Assembly (NCBI GenBank): GCA_947464665.1 | Contig: CANHXV010000140.1 | Location: 1-5,244 of the forward strand | Reading direction: 5' to 3' | Length of the DNA: 5,244 nucleotides | Source of the DNA: Comamonadaceae bacterium | Lineage (GTDB): Bacteria; Pseudomonadota; Gammaproteobacteria; Burkholderiales; Burkholderiaceae_C | Shown here: positions 1 through 5,244 of the stretch, in pieces | Numbering within the stretch: position 1 is the stretch's first letter | Layout: each line of letters opens with the position of its first letter | Notes under the pieces: generated by a model | Databases searched by the model: none | What the model was told of the DNA's origin: nothing | The model's input: only the letters and a program-made list of their open reading frames with translations | Position numbers and translations under genes: made by a program

Positions 1-1180
1 CTCGGCTTTTGGGCCGCATGAGGGTGACATGAAGCGTGTAGCCATGCCCTCTGTGAATTTTGCGGGCGTGATCATCGACCATGCTGGTACACAAAGCCAG
101 CTGTATGTTGGGGTACTCTGAGTTGCCTTCGGTGGAAATAAAGCCTTGTGTTTCTGAAACATTGGAAGTGATCCAGCCTGTGCGCTTTGATCGCCACTCG
201 AACAAGGCCTTGATCAAGTTGAGTATGCCCTTTAAGGAAAAGCCCAAAGCTTCATTGATTTTTTGTGTTTTATAAATCAAGACTGTGGTGATGTGATCTT
301 GTAAATTCTGACCTACGCCGGGCAGTTCATGCACCACTGGAATCCCCATGTCTTGCAAATGCAGCGCAGGCCCAACCCCAGACAACATCAACAACTGTGG
401 AGAGCCGAAAGCACCACCCGACACAATCACTTCTTTGCGCGCGTGAACTTCATGGTGCACGCCATTGACCTTGTATTTGACACCGATGGCTCGCTTGCCC
501 TCAAACATGATTTGCGTTGCGTGTGCATGCGATATGACATGCAAATTATCTTGATGTCGATGCGGGTCTAGATACGCCCTTGCGGCATTCCAGCGCTCGC
601 CGCCCTTCTGTGTCACTTGCCCTGGTGAAACGCCAAATTGTTTTTCGCCGTTGTAATCTGCATTGGAAGGAATGCCTTGTTCATTGCAAGCTTTGACAAA
701 GGCCTGGTTCAAGGGGCTTGGACTTCGCAAATAACTCACATTCAAAGGTCCGCCCACGCCGCGGTAAGCCGTTGCGCCAAAGCACTCGTTGTGTTCTGAT
801 CTCTTGAACACAGGCAAAACATCTTGATAGGACCAGCCCTTGTTGCCAAGTGCCGCCCAGTTGTCATAGTCTTGCGGGTTGCCACGGGTGTAGACCATGG
901 CATTGACGGAAGAGCTGCCACCCATCACTTTTCCGCGAGGCTGAAACCCCTGTCGACCATTGAAGCCCGCTTGGGGCACCGTGTGATAACCCCAACTGTT
1001 GATGTTGAGTGAAGCCGTCGCTGCAAATCCGAGTGGTGCCCGAACAAATACCGAGTCGTCAGGGCCGCCCGCCTCGAGCAAACAAATCGATGTCGCCAAA
1101 TCTTCTGACAAGCGCCCTGCGACACAACAACCTGCCGAGCCGCCCCCGATCACGACATAATCAAATTCTTGCTGAAACAT
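1..1180 (-). CDS. GMC-family FAD-dependent alcohol dehydrogenase (AlkJ-type), C-terminus cut by window edge
   Basis: The first 393 codons are visible; the frame is open at base 1. The N-terminus is a Rossmann FAD-binding fold: residues 8-17 contain GGGSAG (G12, G14, G17), and E36 in LLEAGG should bind the ribose of FAD. GMC signature 1 lies at about 82-106 (RGKVMGGSSSVNAMVY, then RGNPQDYD). GMC signature 2 lies at about 256-270 (GAFGSPQLLMLSGVG). The visible end, HGYTLHVTLMRPKSR, matches the point where AlkJ and choline-dehydrogenase-like members enter the substrate domain. The roughly 150 C-terminal residues with the catalytic HPVGTC-type histidine lie outside the window. From memory of Pseudomonas putida AlkJ, similarity is high along the whole visible part. 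Together with the divergent alkB this suggests oxidation of a primary alcohol to an aldehyde, probably at the inner membrane with electrons passed to quinone (known for AlkJ, inferred here). Other GMC substrates, including choline or polyethylene glycol, cannot be excluded. The ATG at 1180 is supported by a good ribosome site and leaves a normal short N-terminus. Confidence 0.5.
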   Translation of the reverse strand, partial: MFQQEFDYVVIGGGSAGCCVAGRLSEDLATSICLLEAGGPDDSVFVRAPLGFAATASLNINSWGYHTVPQAGFNGRQGFQPRGKVMGGSSSVNAMVYTRGNPQDYDNWAALGNKGWSYQDVLPVFKRSEHNECFGATAYRGVGGPLNVSYLRSPSPLNQAFVKACNEQGIPSNADYNGEKQFGVSPGQVTQKGGERWNAARAYLDPHRHQDNLHVISHAHATQIMFEGKRAIGVKYKVNGVHHEVHARKEVIVSGGAFGSPQLLMLSGVGPALHLQDMGIPVVHELPGVGQNLQDHITTVLIYKTQKINEALGFSLKGILNLIKALFEWRSKRTGWITSNVSETQGFISTEGNSEYPNIQLALCTSMVDDHARKIHRGHGYTLHVTLMRPKSR

Positions 1181-1188
1181 TCACATCA

Positions 1189-1194
1189 CCTTCC
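1189..1194 (-). promoter_or_regulatory. Ribosome binding site of the GMC dehydrogenase
   Basis: On the minus strand GGAAGG lies 8 nt upstream of the ATG at 1180. It is a strong Shine-Dalgarno match at normal spacing and fixes this start. The encoded protein then begins MFQQEFDYVVIGGG, the usual distance before the FAD-binding glycines. Confidence 0.75.
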
Positions 1195-1232
1195 AAAATG
1201 CTTGGCACCCAATAGGCCACGCCATGACTGGG

Positions 1233-1261
1233 TTTATAGAACAAGTGGCAGAAACAACCTA
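1233..1261 (-). promoter_or_regulatory. Candidate promoter of the GMC dehydrogenase
   Basis: On the minus strand a TATAAA -10 box (1238-1233) lies 17 nt downstream of TAGGTT (1261-1256), a poor -35 match. A weak -35 is what one expects at an activator-dependent promoter, and a palindrome lies directly upstream at 1263-1273. If transcription starts near 1226 the palindrome centre is near -42, the classic class II activator position. The boxes are seen in the sequence; promoter function is inference. Confidence 0.3.
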
Positions 1262-1262
1262 G

Positions 1263-1273
1263 GGGTAATACCC
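1263..1273. promoter_or_regulatory. Candidate shared operator between the alkane-oxidation genes (GGGTA-A-TACCC palindrome)
   Basis: This is a perfect 11-bp inverted repeat, GGGTA and TACCC around one A, next to a CCTAGG hexamer (1258-1263). It lies in the 151-bp gap between divergent genes. Its centre at 1268 is about 30-33 bp from the candidate -10 box on each side. The symmetry suggests one dimeric regulator serving both genes. The regulator is not encoded in the window and I do not assign a family. Confidence 0.4.
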
Positions 1274-1301
1274 TGTTCATTCAGATATCGGTCGGCATAC
1301 T
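1274..1301 (+). promoter_or_regulatory. Candidate promoter of alkB
   Basis: A CATACT -10-like box (1296-1301) lies 16 nt after TGTTCA (1274-1279), a poor -35. Transcription would start near 1308 and give a short leader of about 24 nt. The 1263-1273 palindrome would be centred near -40. TTGACA at 1301-1306 looks like a -35 box, but a -10 at 17 nt spacing would fall on the start codon, so I prefer the upstream pair. Evidence is weak. Confidence 0.25.
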
Positions 1302-1316
1302 TGACACATCTAACTT

Positions 1317-1320
1317 GAGG
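1317..1320 (+). promoter_or_regulatory. Probable ribosome binding site of alkB
   Basis: GAGG ends 11 nt before the TTG at 1332, slightly longer than ideal. It is the only purine-rich stretch close to the start of this frame. An ATT at 1329 would be 8 nt away but is a very rare start codon. The frame is closed upstream by TAA at 1311-1313, so the start must lie in this short interval. Confidence 0.45.
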
Positions 1321-1331
1321 CATTTTTCATT

Positions 1332-2513
1332 TTGAACTCAGCCATTGAAGACGGCCCCACGCCACAACCCTCTTACACTGACAAGAAGCGATTTGCTTGG
1401 CTATTGTCTGTTGTTGGTCCCGCCATTGCATTGGTCGGAACGGTTGCCGTCTCAAGCTTTGAGGTCAACCGTTGGATTTTATTTTTCCCCTTGGTTTTTT
1501 ATTATTTCTTTGTTCCGCTTTTAGATTTTCTGATTGGCGAAGACACCAGCAATCCTCCTGAATCGTCGATTGAAGATTTAGAAGCCGACCCCTACTACCG
1601 TTGGATCACATATGCAACCATTCCCATTTTATGGATTGCAGTTATTTTCAATTGCATATTTCTGTGCACCTTTTCATTGAATGCGTTTGAATGGCTTGCC
1701 ACTGTGATGACCACTGGATCGGTATTAGGTTTTGGCTTGAACGTCAGCCATGAACTTGGCCATAAACTGCAAACGGTCCCCAGAAAAGTGGCACTTTTCA
1801 ATACCGCCTTGGGTGCTTACGGACACTTCTCCATAGAACACAACAGGGGCCATCACCGTCACGTCAGCACCCCTGAAGATCCTGCATCTTCCAAAATGGG
1901 CGAGAACATTTACCAATTTGCATGCCGAGAAATGCCTGGCGCCGCCATTCGCGCATGGCGATTGGAAGCCGATCGACTGCAACGTCTGAACAAATCAGTG
2001 TGGCATTTTGAGAATGAAATACTTCAAGCGCTTTGCTTAAGCACTGGGGTCTACGGTTGCTTAATTGCCTTTTATGGCTGGGACATGGTGCTCGTGCTCA
2101 TTCCTATGGTGATTTGGGGTGCATTTCAATTAAGCTCCGCCAATTATGTAGAGCATTACGGCATTCAAAGACTCAAAACGGCCAACGGCAATTACGAAAA
2201 TTGCCAGCCACACCACTCATGGAACAGCAATCATTTGGTTTCTAACCTGGTGTTGTTTCAACTGCAGCGACATTCGGATCACCACACTCACCCAGGCCGC
2301 AGTTACCAATCGCTGCGCGATTTTCCAGAACTACCCAGACTGCCTTCTGGCTATTTCGGAATGTTTTTCTTGGCCTATCTGCCACCCCTTTGGTATCGAG
2401 TGATGGACCCACTTTTAATCAAAACACTGAATGGCGACGTCGCAAGAATTAACTTTCTGCCAAGTGCCAAGGATCGACTGATCAAAAAGTTTGGACTTGT
2501 AGCGTCCCCATAA
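1332..2513 (+). CDS. alkB: Alkane 1-monooxygenase (AlkB, membrane diiron hydroxylase)
   Basis: AlkB hydroxylates the terminal carbon of n-alkanes in the inner membrane, using O2 and electrons from rubredoxin and rubredoxin reductase. All family motifs are present: box 1 HELGHK (140-145), box 2 EHNRGHHRHVSTPEDPAS (169-186), the HYG motif in NYVEHYGIQR (271-280), HHSWNSNH (294-301) and box 3 LQRHSDHHTHPGRSYQSLR (311-329). These supply the histidines that bind the two irons. Hydrophobic stretches at about 22-41, 48-68, 92-114, 121-138, 230-265 and 340-355 fit the six-helix topology. The 393 residues compare with about 400 in P. putida GPo1 AlkB, and I recognise close similarity along most of the length. 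The start is TTG at 1332: no in-frame ATG precedes the conserved YTDKKRF block (residues 15-21), and a TAA stop at 1311 closes the frame. By alignment to GPo1 AlkB, Y57 occupies the position of the chain-length gate W55. There is no rubredoxin fusion. The first third is more AT-rich than the neighbours. Confidence 0.96.
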   Translation: MNSAIEDGPTPQPSYTDKKRFAWLLSVVGPAIALVGTVAVSSFEVNRWILFFPLVFYYFFVPLLDFLIGEDTSNPPESSIEDLEADPYYRWITYATIPILWIAVIFNCIFLCTFSLNAFEWLATVMTTGSVLGFGLNVSHELGHKLQTVPRKVALFNTALGAYGHFSIEHNRGHHRHVSTPEDPASSKMGENIYQFACREMPGAAIRAWRLEADRLQRLNKSVWHFENEILQALCLSTGVYGCLIAFYGWDMVLVLIPMVIWGAFQLSSANYVEHYGIQRLKTANGNYENCQPHHSWNSNHLVSNLVLFQLQRHSDHHTHPGRSYQSLRDFPELPRLPSGYFGMFFLAYLPPLWYRVMDPLLIKTLNGDVARINFLPSAKDRLIKKFGLVASP

Positions 2514-2514
2514 T

Positions 2515-3768
2515 TCAAAGCGGGTTGTTGGCAACAGAGCGTTTATCCCACAAGGCATGGCGCCAGTAAAGCGTGATGGCCATGGTTAAAACCAAACCCA
2601 TGACTGAATAAACCCAAGCCGTCGAGACATAGCCGATGCTTTCAACCAAGGGGCCACTGGCCAAAAGCCCAATGGGCAATCCCCAAATGGCCAGCATGCG
2701 CATGCCCATCACCCGCCCGTGGAAAGCAGGTTCAGTGGCACGCAGCATGACTGCTGCCAAAGGCGTCATGCAAAGACTCTGCACAAACCCAGCCAACATC
2801 AAAACGAACATGCCGATGTACAAATTGCTGGTGAATGCAAAAAAGAGATCCAACGAAAACCAAACGCCCGAGGCAAGGATCATGGTTTGAGAAGCGCGCA
2901 GTTTTAATTTGTGTGTGCTTAAAGTCAAGGATGCTAAGAGGCCACCAAATGCAAAACTGGCTCCCAAAAAACCTAGGCCTGTCTGATTGGTCAGAAAAAT
3001 ATGTTTAGCGGCATACGGCAGCAAACCCAGCGAAAAAGGAAATGCCAATAAGTTCACCAAAAAGGCAACTGCCATGGCACCCATCAAAATAGGCTTGTGC
3101 CAGACATAAGTGAATGCCGATTTCAAATCTTCAAGCGGACTGGCAAGTGCAGCAGCATTCTCTGTTGGCTGAACATCGTCCACACCCCTGGAAAGCCAAA
3201 AACTCAGGACATACAAAAAAGTGACAACCGCATAAGCTGAGGTCATGCCTAGCACGGCCACAATGCCAGCTCCGGCCAGCGCGCCGGCGATCCTGGCAGA
3301 CTCGGACGTCATTCTTGAAATACCTAAAGCGCCCATCAATTGCGCTGCAGGCAATGTCTTGGCAATCAATGCATTGCGCATCATCTGATCGGAAGGCCGA
3401 ATGGTGCCCACAATCGCAGCCAAGATGAGCACCCTCTCTGGCGTTAGAGCTTGAAAATAAGAAAGCAGCATGATCACAAAAGCCATCAAGGCGTAAATTG
3501 CCCGGGTTGACCACAGCATTCGCCGATAGCCCATTCGGTCGCACACCACACCAAACACAGGTGCCACCAAAGAACCTAAATACTGCAAAGAACCGTAGAC
3601 AACCAGCATCAATACGGAACCAGAGGCAGACAAGATGTACCACCCTAAAAGGATGGTTTCCATTTCAAAGGCCCAAGAGGTGGCTAGGTCTGCGGGCCAC
3701 TGGTAGCGAAAGCTTTTAACCCGAAAAGAATCACGCCAATTTAAATGCGGTGGCTGTGAATGCTGCAT
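2515..3768 (-). CDS. Major facilitator superfamily transporter (MFS_3/EntS-like exporter type)
   Basis: This is a 417-residue integral membrane protein with about 12 hydrophobic segments (roughly 24-47, 54-75, 87-104, 110-125, 156-176, 178-193, 227-250, 263-282, 293-311, 316-337, 355-376, 381-402) and a hydrophilic central loop near 194-222. Motif A of the superfamily, GVVCDRMGYRR, lies at 73-83 between TM2 and TM3. The RATEPAFHGRVMGMRMLA segment (343-360) is the matching loop of the second half, typical of the MFS_3 group that includes the enterobactin exporter EntS. This predicts proton-driven transport, more likely export, at the inner membrane; the substrate cannot be read from the sequence. 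I chose ATG 3768, although its ribosome site is weak, because the frame's extension to 3915 would overlap the aminotransferase by 119 bp with non-MFS-like sequence. A GTG at 3792 is an alternative. The start lies 28 bp after the aminotransferase stop, so co-transcription and translational coupling are likely. Its TGA stop is one base from the alkB stop. Confidence 0.87.
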   Translation of the reverse strand: MQHSQPPHLNWRDSFRVKSFRYQWPADLATSWAFEMETILLGWYILSASGSVLMLVVYGSLQYLGSLVAPVFGVVCDRMGYRRMLWSTRAIYALMAFVIMLLSYFQALTPERVLILAAIVGTIRPSDQMMRNALIAKTLPAAQLMGALGISRMTSESARIAGALAGAGIVAVLGMTSAYAVVTFLYVLSFWLSRGVDDVQPTENAAALASPLEDLKSAFTYVWHKPILMGAMAVAFLVNLLAFPFSLGLLPYAAKHIFLTNQTGLGFLGASFAFGGLLASLTLSTHKLKLRASQTMILASGVWFSLDLFFAFTSNLYIGMFVLMLAGFVQSLCMTPLAAVMLRATEPAFHGRVMGMRMLAIWGLPIGLLASGPLVESIGYVSTAWVYSVMGLVLTMAITLYWRHALWDKRSVANNPL

Positions 3769-3796
3769 GCCAACAGTTTGCTCAGGCTTCACCGCC

Positions 3797-4960
3797 TTAG
3801 GCCATGGCTGGCTCTTTCGCCTTAATGGGCAAATAACCCATCTCGTCAAGCGCCTGAGATAAGTGCTGCACGCTGCGTGCTGGGTTGTGCAGCTTTTCCA
3901 GACCGAACAAGCCAATTCGGAAAGTCATGAAATCTTTGGGCTCATCGCATTGCAATGGCACACCGGCTGCAGTTTGTAGGCCCAAAGAAAGGAACTTTTT
4001 GCTGTTGTGAATTTCGGCATCTTGGGTGTAGCTCACCACCACACCAGGGGCTTGAAACCCCTGCGCAGCTACACTTTTGAAGCCGCGAGACTCTAACAAG
4101 CTTCGAACTTGCTGACCCAGTTCTTGTTGTTCTTGCTTCACCTTTGCAAAGCCATATGACTGCGTTTCTTTCATCACATCGCGCAATTGAGCAAGCGCAT
4201 CTGTTGGCATGGTGGTGTGGTACATGTGCGTACCATTCTCATAAGCCTCCATGATTTGCAACCATTTTTTGAGGTCACATGCGAAGCTAGAACTCTGCGT
4301 AGCCTCAATGGCTTTTCGAGCCCGCTCACTGAACATGACCATGGCGCAACAGGGCGAACCACTCCAACCTTTTTGCGGTGCGCTGATTAAAACATCAACG
4401 CCCGTCGATTTCATGTCTACCCACATGGCACCAGATGCAATGCAGTCCAAGACCAAGAGGCCACCCACCTTGTGAACAGCTGCACTAAGGCGCGACAAGT
4501 AAGCGTCGGGCAGCATCAAGCCAGCCGCTGTTTCAACGTGAGGCGCAAACACGACTGCAGGTTTTTCGGCAGCAATCTGTGCTTCAACTTCTTCAATGGC
4601 GAGGGGAGTCCAAGCAGATTTGGTATCGCTGCTTTGTTGGCGTGCTTTCAGAACGATGGATTGGCTAGGAATAGCTCCCATGTCAAAAATCTGAGTCCAG
4701 CGAAAACTGAACCAGCCGTTGCGAATGACCATGACTTTTTGGCCTTGTGCAAATTGCCGAGCCACCGCCTCCATACCAAAAGTCCCACTGCCAGGCACCA
4801 AGGCCACCGAATGGGCGGCATATACATCTTTCAGAATGGCAGAGATGTCTTGCATCACACCTTGAAAGCGCTTGGACATGTGGTTCAGTGCTCGGTCTGT
4901 GTAAACCACAGAAAATTCAAGCAAGCCATCGGGGTCAATGTGGGGCAATAAAGCGGGCAT
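3797..4960 (-). CDS. Class V PLP-dependent aminotransferase (alanine-glyoxylate / serine-pyruvate type)
   Basis: This 387-residue cytoplasmic enzyme has the fold-type I, class V pattern. PGSGTFGMEA (56-65) should bind the cofactor phosphate. D172 in LLVLDCIASG should contact the pyridine nitrogen of PLP. K197 in SAPQKGWSGSP is the expected Schiff-base lysine. YHTTMPTDAL (247-256) is the family's YHTTP-like block. R348 in FRIGLFG should bind the substrate carboxylate. The N-terminus, LPHIDPDGLLEFSVVYTDRALNHMS, is typical of a proteobacterial subgroup usually annotated as alanine-glyoxylate aminotransferase family. The exact substrate pair is not determined; serine-glyoxylate, alanine-glyoxylate, pyridoxamine-pyruvate or aminophosphonate transamination are all possible in this class. 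The start is ATG 4960, which has AGGAG 7 nt upstream; the in-frame ATG at 4966 is only 1 nt from that site, and an upstream ATG at 5005 adds 15 unconserved-looking residues. It lies directly upstream of the MFS gene. Confidence 0.9.
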   Translation of the reverse strand: MPALLPHIDPDGLLEFSVVYTDRALNHMSKRFQGVMQDISAILKDVYAAHSVALVPGSGTFGMEAVARQFAQGQKVMVIRNGWFSFRWTQIFDMGAIPSQSIVLKARQQSSDTKSAWTPLAIEEVEAQIAAEKPAVVFAPHVETAAGLMLPDAYLSRLSAAVHKVGGLLVLDCIASGAMWVDMKSTGVDVLISAPQKGWSGSPCCAMVMFSERARKAIEATQSSSFACDLKKWLQIMEAYENGTHMYHTTMPTDALAQLRDVMKETQSYGFAKVKQEQQELGQQVRSLLESRGFKSVAAQGFQAPGVVVSYTQDAEIHNSKKFLSLGLQTAAGVPLQCDEPKDFMTFRIGLFGLEKLHNPARSVQHLSQALDEMGYLPIKAKEPAMA

Positions 4961-4967
4961 GGTCATT

Positions 4968-4972
4968 CTCCT
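4968..4972 (-). promoter_or_regulatory. Ribosome binding site that fixes the aminotransferase start at 4960
   Basis: Minus-strand AGGAG (4972-4968) is 7 nt from the ATG at 4960 but only 1 nt from the ATG at 4966. The spacing therefore selects 4960 as the real start. It overlaps a CCTAGG hexamer at 4970-4975. Confidence 0.75.
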
Positions 4973-5037
4973 AGGAATGAAAGAGGAACTGAATATTTTA
5001 GCCAAGGGGCTGAATAATGTCTTTAGTTCCGAACGAC

Positions 5038-5049
5038 TTTCTATAGAAA
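5038..5049. promoter_or_regulatory. 12-bp perfect palindrome upstream of the aminotransferase (TTTCTATAGAAA)
   Basis: The half sites TTTCTA and TAGAAA meet without a spacer about 78 bp upstream of the start at 4960. A palindrome of this length in a short intergenic gap is a reasonable operator candidate for the aminotransferase-transporter unit. It has no spare loop, so it is not a good RNA hairpin. It is AT-rich, so chance is not excluded. Confidence 0.3.
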
Positions 5050-5065
5050 ATCAAACCAGAGCCTA

Positions 5066-5076
5066 GGGTTTATAGA
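5066..5076 (-). promoter_or_regulatory. Possible -10 element (TCTATAAACCC) for the aminotransferase-transporter unit
   Basis: The minus strand reads TCTATAAACCC, with TATAAA as a -10 box and TG four bases upstream of it. No convincing -35 is seen at 16-18 nt. The same 11 bases occur on the same strand at 1230-1240, in the candidate promoter of the GMC dehydrogenase. It lies about 106 bp before the ATG at 4960 and just after the stop of the upstream gene, so the aminotransferase may have its own promoter rather than depend only on read-through. Confidence 0.22.
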
Positions 5077-5097
5077 CACTAAAGGCCTCTTTTGCAC

Positions 5098-5244
5098 CTA
5101 GGTCTCAGGCGTAATTTCGAGTGCTACCAACAACCTGGCCACCATGTTGTAGGCCGCAATGGTGGTGGTGAGTTCAACAAGTTCCGTTGTATTCAGCCGC
5201 GATTGCAGTTGTCTGAACAGCGCTTCGTCCACTTTCACTCGAAG
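5098..5244 (-). CDS. C-terminal end of a carboxymuconolactone decarboxylase / AhpD-like protein (5' end outside window)
   Basis: Only the last 48 codons and a TAG stop (5100-5098) are visible; the reading frame is open to the right edge. The residues end ELVELTTTIAAYNMVARLLVALEITPET. The pattern E-L-V-E-L, then I-A-A-Y-N-M-V-A-R, then A-L-E is the usual C-terminal helix pair of carboxymuconolactone decarboxylase family proteins, where YN and R are well conserved. The catalytic or redox part (in AhpD-like members a CxxC with histidine) would lie upstream, outside the window, so decarboxylase, alkylhydroperoxidase and other roles cannot be told apart. It is on the same strand as the aminotransferase and MFS genes, 137 bp before the former; whether they share a transcript is open. 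Confidence 0.7.
   Translation of the reverse strand, partial: LRVKVDEALFRQLQSRLNTTELVELTTTIAAYNMVARLLVALEITPET

Noticed and set aside
81..1215. Several short plus-strand frames over the first 1.2 kb
   Set aside because: They are antisense to the GMC dehydrogenase, whose FAD-binding and signature motifs fit the minus-strand frame without a break from 1180 to base 1.
1301..1329. TTGACA at 1301-1306 as the -35 box of alkB
   Set aside because: A -10 box at normal spacing would fall at about 1324-1329, on top of the start codon, and the bases there are a poor match. A leaderless arrangement is not supported because a GAGG site precedes the start.
2526..2536. TGTTG-G-CAACA inverted repeat near the convergent stops
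   Set aside because: It lies within the last codons of the MFS gene, would form at most a 4-bp stem, and has no following U-run, so it is not a credible terminator.
3131..3643. A 170-codon open frame inside the MFS gene on the same strand
   Set aside because: It is an alternative frame of a clear transporter gene, is Cys- and Phe-rich with no recognisable domain, and has no separate ribosome site.
3769..3915. Extension of the MFS reading frame to an ATG at 3915
   Set aside because: It would overlap the end of the aminotransferase by 119 bp and adds 49 residues rich in Cys, Arg and Trp that do not look like an MFS N-terminus. The ATG at 3768 is preferred.
4472..4951. A 159-codon open frame antisense to the aminotransferase
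   Set aside because: The opposite strand encodes the conserved N-terminal half of the aminotransferase. The antisense protein shows no domain pattern.
5053..5071. Possible terminator after the carboxymuconolactone decarboxylase-like gene (AAACC and GGTTT around 9 nt, then a short T-run on the minus strand)
   Set aside because: The stem is only 5 bp and A/T-rich at its base, and the T-run is interrupted, so it is too weak to call.

Overview
The window reads as chromosomal DNA of a Gram-negative heterotroph, most likely a betaproteobacterium of the Burkholderiales (Comamonadaceae-like). That placement is an impression from the protein types, tight gene packing and roughly 50% GC, not a search result. 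It holds five protein genes, two of them cut by the window edges. I saw no tRNA, rRNA, CRISPR array, insertion sequence or phage gene.

Left half (1-2513) is an alkane-oxidation module. A GMC flavoprotein alcohol dehydrogenase of AlkJ type runs leftward from 1180 and leaves the window before its C-terminal catalytic part. An AlkB-type alkane 1-monooxygenase runs rightward from a TTG codon at 1332 to 2513. The two are divergent across a 151-bp gap that carries a perfect GGGTA-A-TACCC palindrome, placed almost symmetrically between a weak candidate promoter for each gene. AlkB would hydroxylate the terminal methyl of an n-alkane and the GMC enzyme would oxidise the alcohol to the aldehyde. The rubredoxin and rubredoxin reductase that AlkB needs are not in the window.

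Right half (2515-5244) is all on the minus strand. Reading leftward from the right edge: the last 48 residues of a carboxymuconolactone decarboxylase/AhpD-like protein (5098-5244), a 137-bp gap with possible promoter elements, a class V PLP-dependent aminotransferase of the alanine-glyoxylate/serine-pyruvate type (3797-4960), and a 12-TM major facilitator transporter (2515-3768) starting 28 bp after the aminotransferase stop. The last two probably form one transcription unit. The transporter meets alkB tail to tail with a single base between the two stop codons, so there is no room for an intergenic terminator.

I find no clearly undescribed system. The most useful leads are the possible shared operator between the two alkane genes, the predicted chain-length preference of this AlkB, and the aminotransferase-transporter pair of unknown substrate.
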